DNA of 64,000 nt. It comes from AWTP1-13 sp963814055 (lineage in GTDB: Bacteria > Pseudomonadota > Alphaproteobacteria > Rhizobiales > Hyphomicrobiaceae). Within the stretch, counting starts at the first letter, position 1, and every line of letters begins with the position of its first letter. Location: contig CAWFBJ010000008.1 of assembly GCA_963814055.1 (NCBI GenBank), positions 124,001 through 188,000 of the forward strand, written 5' to 3'. Below, piece after piece: positions 52,583-62,109 of the stretch. The translations under genes were made by a program, and so were the position numbers. Below the pieces are notes generated by a model. It made no database searches and had not been told where the DNA came from. It saw nothing but the letters and a program-made list of their open reading frames with translations.

Positions 52583-54825
52583 CCGTGCCGTTCGTGGAAG
52601 AAATCATAGATGGTTTGCGCCATTTGCGCGCTGATGCCGTCGACCGCCGCGAGATCGTCGACACCGGCGCGCGACACGGCCTTGGCCGAGCCGAAATGCT
52701 TGAGGAGCGCACGCTTGCGTCCCGGGCCGATGCCGGCAATCTCGTCGAGGGGATTGGCGCCGATGGCCTTGCTGCGCTTGGCGCGGTGCGTGCCGATCAC
52801 GAAGCGGTGGGCTTCGTCACGCAACCGTTGCACAAAGTAGAGCACGGGGTCGCGGGGCTCCAGCATCATCGGCCGGTCGCGGCCGGGCCTATGGAAATGT
52901 TCGCGGCCGGCGTCGCGGTCGGGTCCCTTGGCGACGCCGATCAAGGCTACGTCGCGAATGCCGAGTTCCTCCAGAACCTGCCGGGCGATGCTGAGCTGGC
53001 CCAGGCCGCCATCGATCAGCACTAGGTCCGGCCGGTTGGGAAATTCCTCGACCGCTGGATCGGCGTCCACCGCGTCTTCAGCAGCATCGTCCAAACCTTG
53101 CTCCGGCTCAAGCAATGGCGCGCCCTCGTTCGCCGCGTCCGCGCGCAGCACGCCGAAGGCAATCGCGCTGCCGCCACGGCGGTCGATCGGAGGAGGTTGC
53201 GGCGGCTCGATGCGTGAGACGGAGGCTCCCGTCATCCCGGAAGCCGAGGCGCTTGCGCTGAGGCTATCCGGGATCTCATGCAGCGAGTCGGAGCCTCCAT
53301 CAGATCCCGGATCGGAGCGCTGCTCGCCTTCGGCTCGCTTCGCTCCGTCCGGGATGACGGGTGGGGAAACGGGCGCCTCCGCCTCGTCCAGTACCAGGCG
53401 CTTGAAGCGGCGCGTCAGCACCTCGCGCATCATGGCGTAGTCGTCGCCCGGCGTGAGGTCGGCCGCCTTGATGTTGAACTTGCGGTATTGGTTCTTCACG
53501 AAGCCCGAGGCGCCGGCGACGATCATGGCCCCGACCGCGTTGCTGCCCTGGGTATGGCTGTTGTCGAACACCTCGATGCGGCGCGGGATGGCCGGCAGCT
53601 CGAAACGCTCCTGCAAACCCTTGAGCAATGTCAGTTGCGACGAACTCTCCGCCAGCTTGCGTCCCAGCGCCTCGCGCGCGTTCTGCAGTGCGTGCTCGAC
53701 CACACCGGTCTTGGTGCCGCGCTGCGGCACGCGGATTTCGACGCGGCGCTCGGCCTTGGTGGACAGCGCATCGGCCAGCAACTGCCGACTCGGTACCTCG
53801 TGTGACAGCAGAATGAGGCGCGGCACGGGCTTGTCGTCGTAGAACTGGGCGATAAAGCTCTCCAGCACCTCGTCGATGGCAAATGTGCGGTCGGCCCTGG
53901 GGAAGTAGGCGCGGTTGCCCCAGTTCTGACCGGAGCGGAAGAAGAACACCTGAACGCACGTCTGCCCGCCGTCCTGGTGGGCGGCGAACACGTCGGCTTC
54001 CTCGACGCCCTCGGGATTGATGGCCTGGTCGGCGGTGACGTGGGCCAGGGCCCACAGGCGATTGCGGTATTTGGCGGCCTGCTCGTAGTCGAGCCGGTCG
54101 GCCGCTTCCTGCATCAGGCGCTGATACATTTCGCGCACGTTCTGGCTCTCTCCGCGCAGGAAGCGCACGGCCTCCCCAACCAGCCCGTTGTATTCGTCGA
54201 GCCCGATCTCGCCGGTGCACGGCGCCGAACAGCGCTTGATCTGGTGCAGCAGGCACGGCCGCGTGCGGCTCTCGAACACGGGGTCGGAGCACGATCGGAG
54301 CAGGAACGCTCGCTCCAGCATGTTGATGGTGCGGTTGACGGCGCCAGCCGAGGCAAACGGCCCGAAGTACTCGCCCTTGCGGTTGCGTGCACCGCGATGC
54401 TTCAGGATCTGCGGCGCCCGATGCTCGCTTGCCAGCAGAATGAAGGGAAACGACTTGTCGTCCCTGAGCAGCACGTTGTAGCGCGGCCGGAAGCGCTTGA
54501 TCAGGTTGGCTTCCAGCAGCAGCGCTTCGGCCTCGGTGCGCACGCTCACGAATTCCATGGCGGCGGTATTGGCGATCATGCGCACGATGCGGTTGGAATG
54601 AGTGCCCGCCCTCGCGTAGCTGGTCACCCGCGCTTTCAGATTGCGCGCCTTGCCGACGTAGATGACGGTGCCCTCGGCGTCGATCATCCGGTAAACGCCG
54701 GGTGAATTGGGCAAGGTCTTCAGGTAGTGCGCGATGACCGCCGGACCGGTCGGCGCAGCGTTCGCTGCCGCGCGCGCCCGGGCCGCGGGGCCGACCGGCA
54801 CCTCGCGCGTGTTTTTCAGGGGCAT
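52579..54825 (-). CDS. uvrC: excinuclease ABC subunit UvrC with in-frame repeat insertion
   Basis: The nuclease of nucleotide excision repair, 748 residues against about 600-650 for most UvrC. GIY-YIG domain about 37-115 (NSPGVYRMIDAEGTVIYVGK), UVR segment about 231-266 (RLDYEQAAKYRNRLWAL), RNase H-like nuclease from about 410 (RRIEVFDNSHTQGSNAVGAM), HhH pair at about 690-745 (LDEIAGIGPGRKRALLKHFG). Between KRLVLDEAEA and EEFPNRPDLVLIDGG, inside the second nuclease domain, lie about 100 extra residues. Of these about 490-532 are the translation of a family C palindromic repeat (PVIPDGAKRAEG ... SASGMTGA), and the rest is acidic linker. The catalytic residues are kept, so activity probably remains. 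Stop codon lies in a family B repeat. Confidence 0.95.
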   Translation of the reverse strand: MPLKNTREVPVGPAARARAAANAAPTGPAVIAHYLKTLPNSPGVYRMIDAEGTVIYVGKARNLKARVTSYARAGTHSNRIVRMIANTAAMEFVSVRTEAEALLLEANLIKRFRPRYNVLLRDDKSFPFILLASEHRAPQILKHRGARNRKGEYFGPFASAGAVNRTINMLERAFLLRSCSDPVFESRTRPCLLHQIKRCSAPCTGEIGLDEYNGLVGEAVRFLRGESQNVREMYQRLMQEAADRLDYEQAAKYRNRLWALAHVTADQAINPEGVEEADVFAAHQDGGQTCVQVFFFRSGQNWGNRAYFPRADRTFAIDEVLESFIAQFYDDKPVPRLILLSHEVPSRQLLADALSTKAERRVEIRVPQRGTKTGVVEHALQNAREALGRKLAESSSQLTLLKGLQERFELPAIPRRIEVFDNSHTQGSNAVGAMIVAGASGFVKNQYRKFNIKAADLTPGDDYAMMREVLTRRFKRLVLDEAEAPVSPPVIPDGAKRAEGEQRSDPGSDGGSDSLHEIPDSLSASASASGMTGASVSRIEPPQPPPIDRRGGSAIAFGVLRADAANEGAPLLEPEQGLDDAAEDAVDADPAVEEFPNRPDLVLIDGGLGQLSIARQVLEELGIRDVALIGVAKGPDRDAGREHFHRPGRDRPMMLEPRDPVLYFVQRLRDEAHRFVIGTHRAKRSKAIGANPLDEIAGIGPGRKRALLKHFGSAKAVSRAGVDDLAAVDGISAQMAQTIYDFFHERHG
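53231..53358. repeat. family C palindromic repeat (GTCATCCCGG ends) inside uvrC
   Basis: Perfect 10-bp ends GTCATCCCGG (53231-53240) and CCGGGATGAC (53349-53358), the same as the intergenic copy at 28575-28660. An inner pair ATCCGGGATCT / AGATCCCGGAT is present as well. The whole element is open in the uvrC frame and encodes about 43 residues. Confidence 0.9.
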
Positions 54826-55075
54826 GGCACAGACTTAAGACGGCGCCGCGTGCCGGTCCAGTGGCGGTTCGGCGCTGGCGAACACGACCAGGCCGAGAGA
54901 TGTTACCGAAGTGTTTATGTCCGATATACTTAGCTCCTGCGAATCTCTAAAAGTATGATTGATGTTCGTTAACACGTCTGTTTTGTCATACCAGCTCTGC
55001 GCTACCGTAGTATTTAACTTCAGCTTGATATTACCCGGATAATTGGAGGGGGAAGCCACCAATTGGGGCCCCCCA

Positions 55076-57709
55076 ATGTTTCGCGTTTTGAGTTGTATTG
55101 CGACCGAGCACGATCTCCGGCTCGTAGTGCTTGCTGCCCTCATCTGCGCGACTGCAGCCTTCACATCCTTTCGCATCTATGCCCGCGCGACAAACGCCCG
55201 GGCGATGCAGGACCATCAATATCGCCGCTTGGCCTGGCTGGGTTTGACGGGCCTCAGCACCGGCGCCGGCATCTGGTCCACCCACTTCGTGGCGATGCTG
55301 GCCTACGATTCGGGCTTCCCAACAGCCTATGATCCTTCGTTGACGCTGATGTCACTGGTGATCGCCATCGGCGTCACGACGATCGGTTATTTGATCTCCG
55401 TCGACGGCAGGGACGCAACGCGCCCCCAATATCGCTTCGGTACCGGTGCTGTCGGCCAGGTGCTCGCGACCTACGGTGCGGATGCAAGGGTAGCCGTTGG
55501 CGGCGCCGTGGTGGGAGCGGGCATTTGCGCGATGCACTACACAGGGATGGCAGCGTTGATCGTCCCCGGCGCGCTGGAGTGGAACAAGCCGCATGTGGTC
55601 GCATCGGTGGTCCTCGGCATAGCGCTCGCCGCTGCGGGCATGGTCGCCAACCGTCGCCTGGAGCCCCGCAAGGCCCTATGGGTCGCGCCCGGATTGCTGA
55701 CGATCGCCATCTGTTCCCTGCACTTCACGGCAATGGCCGCTGCGACCGTCGTTCCCGATCCAACCATCATTGTGCATCCATCAGTCATCAATACCGTAGG
55801 GATGGCGTTCGCGGTGGCTGGCGTCACGATGCTGGTAATGCTGGCGGCAGTCGGTGCCGCGCTCGTCAATGCTCAGGCTGAGCGCGAAGTGGAAAAAGAG
55901 TTGCGGCGTCACAACGAAATCCTGCAACAGCGCGACAAGGAACTCGAAGCCCAGAACGCCCAGCTCGCGCGACAGCACGCGCTGCTCAAGCAGCACGAAG
56001 AGCAGCTACAGGCTCAGAATTTGCAGTTGGACGCCGCCCTCAACAACATGGTGCAGGGATTGGCCATGTTCGATGCGGAGCATCGGCTGGTGGTGGCAAA
56101 TGCCCGCTATGCGGAGATGTATGGCCTGACGCCGGAGGAGGTGGCACCGGGCACCACCCTGAAGCAGATCCTCGAGCATCGCATCGCCAAGGGCTACCTT
56201 GCCGGCAGGAGCGCCGACGAACTGCTCAAATCGATGCTCAACCGCACGCCAGGAAAAAAGGCGGCTCAGTACACCAGTTCCCTGCACGACGGGCGCTTCA
56301 TCACGGTGTCGGTGCAACCGATGACGGACGGCGGCACGGTGACAACCCATCAAGACATCACCGAGCAGCGCCGCTCGGAGGCCAAGATTGCGCATATGGC
56401 GCTGCACGACGCGCTGACCGGTCTGCCCAACCGCGTGCTGCTGAACGAACGGCTGGAGTCTGCGCTGGCACGTCTCAAAGGCAATGACATCGTGGCCGTG
56501 CATCTTCTCGACCTCGATCTTTTCAAGAACGTCAACGATACGCTGGGTCATCCCGCCGGCGACAAGCTGCTCAAGATGGTCACTGCACGGCTGCGGGCCC
56601 GCATCAGCGAGACCGACACGGTGGCGCGCATGGGCGGCGACGAGTTCGCCATCGTGCAGACATCGATCACGCAACCGGTCAACGCCACGGCGTTGGCGCT
56701 GCGCATCATCGGCGCGCTGGGCGAGCCCTTTGAGATCGACGGCCAGCAGGTGATCATCGGCACCAGCATAGGCATCGCGGTAGGGCCGGCGGATGGTGTA
56801 GATCCTGACCAGTTGCTGCGCAACGCCGACCTTGCACTCTACCGCGCCAAGGGCGACGGCCGCGGCACCTATTGTTTCTTCGAGCCGGAGATGGACGCGC
56901 AGATGCAGGCGCGGCGCGGCATGGAATACGATTTGCGCCGAGCGCTGGTGGAAGGCGAGTTCGAGCTGCACTACCAGCCTACCGTCAGTCTCGAAGACAA
57001 CCAGATCAGTGGCTTCGAAGCGCTCATCCGCTGGCGCCATCCGCACAAGGGTATGATCCAGCCCGGCACATTCATCCCCGTGGCGGAAGAGAACGGCTTC
57101 ATCATCCCGCTCGGCGAATGGGCCATAAGGCAGGCGTGCGCTGCAGCCGCAAAGTGGCCCGATCACACCAAGATCGCCGTCAATCTCTCACCGGTGCAGT
57201 TCCGCAGCGCGGGTCTGGTGCAGACGGTGATGAGCGCGCTGGCCGCATCGCGTTTGGCGCCGCAGCGGCTCGAACTCGAGATCACTGAAACCACTCTGAT
57301 GCAGGAGAACGAGATAACGCTGGGAATGCTCTTCCAGCTGCGCGAGCTGGGCGTGCGGATTGCATTGGATGATTTCGGCACGGGCTACTCATCGCTGAGC
57401 CACCTGCAAAGCTTCCCATTCGACAGGATCAAAATCGACCGCTCCTTCATCAAGGACATCGAGGGTGCGGGATCACTCAACATCGTGCGGGCAGTGACCG
57501 CCCTGGCCAAGGGGCTCGGCATGGAGACCACCGCCGAGGGCGTGGAAACGCAGCAGCAACTCGATGCCGTGAAACTGGAAGGCTGCACCGAGATGCAGGG
57601 TTTCCTGTTCAGCCGTGCGCGGCCCGCGCATGAGATCGAGCAGCTCTACTTCCCAGATCGGCTTGAAGAGCTGGAGGTGAAGGCCCCAGCTTTGCGGCTG
57701 CGAGCCTAG
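55076..57709 (+). CDS. MHYT-PAS-GGDEF-EAL cyclic di-GMP enzyme
   Basis: An 877-residue membrane signalling protein. Residues about 1-245 form a seven-helix MHYT sensor with the three motif copies STHFVAM, AMHYTGM and SLHFTAM, thought to bind a metal and a diatomic gas. A coiled coil (about 265-330), one PAS domain (LNNMVQGLAMFDAEHRLVVA), a GGDEF domain with intact RMGGDEFAIV near residue 520 and an EAL domain with GFEALIRWRHP near 645 and DDFGTGYSSL follow. Both catalytic signatures look intact, so it may make or degrade c-di-GMP. The GGDEF inhibitory site reads SETD, so the usual Arg of RxxD is absent. ATG 55076 is chosen; TTG 55043 is possible. Confidence 0.9.
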   Translation: MFRVLSCIATEHDLRLVVLAALICATAAFTSFRIYARATNARAMQDHQYRRLAWLGLTGLSTGAGIWSTHFVAMLAYDSGFPTAYDPSLTLMSLVIAIGVTTIGYLISVDGRDATRPQYRFGTGAVGQVLATYGADARVAVGGAVVGAGICAMHYTGMAALIVPGALEWNKPHVVASVVLGIALAAAGMVANRRLEPRKALWVAPGLLTIAICSLHFTAMAAATVVPDPTIIVHPSVINTVGMAFAVAGVTMLVMLAAVGAALVNAQAEREVEKELRRHNEILQQRDKELEAQNAQLARQHALLKQHEEQLQAQNLQLDAALNNMVQGLAMFDAEHRLVVANARYAEMYGLTPEEVAPGTTLKQILEHRIAKGYLAGRSADELLKSMLNRTPGKKAAQYTSSLHDGRFITVSVQPMTDGGTVTTHQDITEQRRSEAKIAHMALHDALTGLPNRVLLNERLESALARLKGNDIVAVHLLDLDLFKNVNDTLGHPAGDKLLKMVTARLRARISETDTVARMGGDEFAIVQTSITQPVNATALALRIIGALGEPFEIDGQQVIIGTSIGIAVGPADGVDPDQLLRNADLALYRAKGDGRGTYCFFEPEMDAQMQARRGMEYDLRRALVEGEFELHYQPTVSLEDNQISGFEALIRWRHPHKGMIQPGTFIPVAEENGFIIPLGEWAIRQACAAAAKWPDHTKIAVNLSPVQFRSAGLVQTVMSALAASRLAPQRLELEITETTLMQENEITLGMLFQLRELGVRIALDDFGTGYSSLSHLQSFPFDRIKIDRSFIKDIEGAGSLNIVRAVTALAKGLGMETTAEGVETQQQLDAVKLEGCTEMQGFLFSRARPAHEIEQLYFPDRLEELEVKAPALRLRA

Positions 57710-58013
57710 CGGCATCGCCTGCGCATACCCTGTGGAGACCCCGGGAATGGGCGGCCGGCCGACGTGCTGGGCACGCGTCTCGAAGGCGGCGTATGGCCTA
57801 AACATTGTCCGTCTTGTTTTGACGGCTGGGCAAAATCTTACGCAGTCCTTCCACCCACGCCCATTTGATACATCTCAATTGTTCTTCAATAAGTTTCCTG
57901 CACATCTACAAATAACATATGAATAAATCGATTTCATCTCCACGTTGTTTAATTAACCATGCCTTGACCCTCTGTTGTTACTTATTTTCGGGTGTAGTCC
58001 TCCAGGGGTTCCC
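57710..58013. other. intergenic gap between the two GGDEF-EAL genes
   Basis: This 304-base gap holds no gene I can support. Its second half is AT-rich for this genome. TTGATA (57865-57870) and AATAAG (57888-57893), 17 bases apart, could be a promoter of the downstream gene, at low confidence. Confidence 0.3.
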
Positions 58014-61000
58014 GTGTCCCGCGTATCAGCCATTGCACTCGCGCAGATCGATTTGCGGATCGTGCTGTTTGCCATGCTCATCGCGGCGGGGACAGCATTC
58101 ACGTCGCTTCAGATCCTTGCGCGCGCCCGCGAATGCAGGGGCAACGAGCGCACGGCTTGGCTTCTCCTTGCAGGGGCGGTAGCTGCCGCCGGTATCTGGT
58201 CCACACACTTCCTAACCGTTCGCGCCTACACGTGGGATGTCGCGACGGCCTACAATCTTCTGGCGGTTGCGGCCACGCTTCTTGCCGCGACCATCGCCAC
58301 AACTGCTGGGCTTGCGTTGGCCGCGCCCGAGGGGCGCTGGCAGGCCGCAGCTGGCGGTGCGCTGATCGGCCTCGGCATTGTGGTCACTCATGTCGTCGGC
58401 GTGAAGGTGCTCGATGTGCCTGCAACGCTGCATCGCAACGTGCCGGTGGCGATGCTGGTGAATGTCCTGGCTGTCGCTTTGTGCTGCGCTGCCATGTTGG
58501 TTCAGCAAGAGTTCAAGCACCGATGGATGCCCTTGGCCGCCTCGGGCCTGCTGGCCTTTACCATCTGCGGCTTCCATCTTGCGGCTTTGGGAACGCTTGC
58601 CGTCACCCCAGACCCGACGCTCGCTCAAACAGTATCGGACATCAGTGGCACCACACTCACCATCGTCGTGGCCTGTACCACCGGTTTCATCATGGTGGTT
58701 GCGCACATCGCAACACACATCGCCGCGCAATTGTCCCGGGAGACCGAGCTCGATCTTCGGCGGCGGCATGAGGTGCTGCAACTGCGCGAAGAAGAGCTGA
58801 GCCGGCAGAACGTACGTTTCGATATGGCTCTGACCAGTCTGCCGCACGGGCTCATCATGGTGGATGCCGATCGGCGCCTGGTGGTCTGCAACAAGCGCTA
58901 TGCCGATATTTACGGCATTCCTTCCGAGCTGACGAAGCCGGGCACGCACTTCAGCGCGCTGGTGGACCATCGCCTCGGCAAACCTCATCCTCGGCCCCCA
59001 TGACGCGGAGTTCTTCCGCCGCGAAGCGTTGGGCGCGGTAACCAAGTCCACGGTGAAGACGCGACGCCTCAATGGCGGACGCATCGTTCTCGTGTCGCGG
59101 CGGCCGACGCCTGACGGCGGCTGGATTGCCGTGCACGAAGATATTACGGAACGCCGGCGGCTTCAGGAAACCGAGCGCGAGGCCAAGGAGGCCTTGGCAG
59201 CCGTGTTCGACGCGGTTCCGGCTGCCATCATCTGCGTCGCTACCGACAAGCGGGTCACGCTGTGGAGCCGGGGTGCGGAGCACATCTTCGGATACACCGC
59301 AGAAGAAACCGTGGGCCAGCCCTACAAGCTCGTCCCGCCCGGTGGCAAGCCGGAGTTCGAAAAATTGTTCGAGCGCGCATTGGCCGGCGAGACAATGCGT
59401 GACGTACGCGTGCAACGCCGGCGCAAGGATGGCTCGCTGATCGACGTCAGCTTCTCCTGTGCCGCCATGCGCGATCGCGACGGAGAGGTTCGCGGCATTG
59501 TCTACGCGCTCGACGATCTCACCGAGTGGGAGCAACTTGCAACCCGTCTCGAAGCCCAGAACGAGCTGCTGGTGCAGCGCGAGGAAAGTCTCAAGACACA
59601 AAACGGACAGCTCGATGCGGCCCTCACCAATATGCTGCAGGGCCTGGCCATGTTCGACGCACAGGAGCGCCTGATACTCGCCAACGCGCGCTATGCCGAG
59701 CTCTTCGGGCTCACCCCGGAAGAGGCAATACCTGGTACTACGCTGCGCGAAATCATCGAGCGCCGGGCGGCAAAGGGCCTCTATTCCGACACCACCGTAG
59801 ATAAGGTGCTGGGCGAATTACGGCAGCACATCGCGCGCGGCACAGCCAGCCATCTCGTGAACCCGGGCGATGGACGCTTGCTTTCAGCCTCGCTCCAGCC
59901 CCGGTCCGATGGCGGCTGGATCGTGACGCTGCACGATATTTCCGAGCAGGAGCGACTGAAGAGGCAGCTGCAGGACCAGAACGACCAGCTGGACGCCGCC
60001 CTGAACAACATGTCCCAGGGCCTTGCCATGTTCGACAGCGAGCAGCGGCTGGTCGTGTGCAATCAGCTCTACGGGGAAATGTACAAGCTGTCGCCGGAGC
60101 AGATGCAGCCCGGCACGACCGTGCGGCAGATCCTCGAATACCGGCTCGAAAAGGGCTTGTACAAGACAGAGGACTTTGTCGACACGCTCGTCAACAGGCT
60201 GGGGCAGTTGCCCGCGGATATCCATAGGCTGGCTGACGGGCGGGTCATCCACGTAACCTACCGGCACACGGCCAACGGCGGGGTTGTCATTACGCACGAG
60301 GACATAACGGTGCGCGAGCGGCTCAGCGGGCAGCTCGCGCAGCAGCATCAGTTGCTGAAGGCGCAGGAGGAACGGCTCAAGACGCAGAACGTCCAGCTCG
60401 ACGTGGCGCTCAACAACATGGTGCAGGGGCTCGCCATGTTCGATGCCGAGATGCGTATCGTGATCGCCAACGATCGCTATGCGACGCTCTACAACCTGAA
60501 GCCGAGCCAAGTGAAACCAGGCACCTACCTGCGCGAGATTATCGAGAAGCGCATCGCCAACGGCGAGCTGCAGGGCAAAAGCGCCGACGAGGTGATGCGC
60601 AGGACGGTCAGCCGCTTGAGCGCGACGAGCGAGAGCCAGTACACCACGCGCATGAGCGACGGCCGCTACATCGTCGTGTCCAGCAAGCCGATGAGCAACG
60701 GCTTCATCGTCACGACGCACCAGGACATCACCGAGCAACGCCGCTCCGAGGCCAAGATCGTGCACATGGCGCTGCACGATGCGCTGACCAGCTTGCCGAA
60801 CCGCGTGTTGTTCAACGAGCGGCTGGACCATGCCCTGGCGCGCACCAAGCGCGGTGAAATCGTGGCCACCCACCTGCTCGACCTCGATCACTTCAAGAAC
60901 GTCAACGATACGCTGGGCCATCCCGCGGGCGACAAGCTGCTCAAAGCCGTGACCGAGCGTCTGCGCACACTGGTGCGCGAAACGGACACCATCGCCCGCA

Positions 61001-62109
61001 TGGGCGGCGACGAGTTCGCAATTTTGCAGACGGCAATTCCGCAACCGGCAGATGCCGGAGTGCTGGCACGCCGGGTGATCGACGTCATCGGCGAGCCGTA
61101 TGTGATCGACGGCCAGCAGGTGATCATCGGCACCAGCGTGGGCATCGCTGTCGGGCCGATCGACGGCGTCACACCCGACCAGTTGATGCGCAATGCCGAC
61201 CTGGCGCTCTATCGCGCCAAGGACGATGGCCGCGGCGCGTTCTGTTTCTTCGAACCGGGCATGGACGCCAAAATGCAAGAGCGCCGCGCCATGGAGTACG
61301 ACCTGCGCAAGGCGCTGCTGGCTGGAGAATTCGAGCTCTACTACCAGCCGGTCGTCAATCTCGAGAGCAACAAGATCAGCGGCTTCGAGGCACTGATCCG
61401 TTGGCGGCACCCCGAAAAGGGCCTCATCTCGCCCGCTTCGTTCATCCCGGTGGCGGAGGAGATCGGCTTCATCATTCCGCTCGGCGAATGGGTCATCCGG
61501 CAGGCCTGCGCCACCGCGGCGCGGTGGCCGGAAGACGTGAAGATTGCCGTCAATCTTTCGCCGCTGCAGTTCCGGAGCTCAGGCTTGGTGCAGACGGTGG
61601 TCAACGCGCTGGCAGCGTCGAGTCTCCCGCCGGAGCGACTGGAGCTGGAGATTACCGAGACCACGCTGCTGCAAGACAGCGAGGCGACGCTCGCCATGCT
61701 CTATCAGCTGAGGGAAGTCGGCGTCAGCATTGCCATGGACGATTTCGGCACCGGCTATTCGAGCTTGAGCTACCTGCAGAGTTTCCCCTTCGATCGCATC
61801 AAGATCGACCGTTCCTTCATCAAGGACATCACCGACGGTGTCGGCTCGCTCAACATCGTGCGCGCGGTAGCGGCCCTGGCGAAAGGGCTCGGCATGGAAA
61901 CGACCGCGGAAGGTGTGGAAACCGAGCTGCAGCGCGAGAAGGTTGCATCCGAGGGCTGCACCGAGATGCAAGGCTTCCTCTTCAGCCAGCCGCGGCCGGC
62001 ACATGAAATCGAGCAGCTCTATTTCCCTGATCTCGGAAAAGAGCAGAACAAGCCGGCCGTCGATGTCGACGACGCACTGCCTATCGCTGCGCGCGCAGCC
62101 GCTCGATAA
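58014..62109 (+). CDS. MHYT-like / multi-PAS / GGDEF-EAL cyclic di-GMP enzyme; frameshifted near 58980
   Basis: A tandem paralogue of the upstream protein, about 1364 residues when corrected. The N-terminal membrane part keeps the helices, but the MHYT motifs are degenerate (STHFLTV, VTHVVGV, GFHLAAL). About five PAS-like units follow; at least three are close copies of LNNMxQGLAMFDAExRLV. Then GGDEF (RMGGDEFAIL near 998, with inhibitory site RETD exactly 5 residues before) and EAL (GFEALIRWRHP near 1125). The first frame ends at 59003; the next resumes NLILGPHDAEFFRREALGAV. One extra A at 58980-58982 explains it. The GGDEF-EAL part is intact in its own frame (59029-62109). GTG 58014 follows AGGGG. 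Confidence 0.87.
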
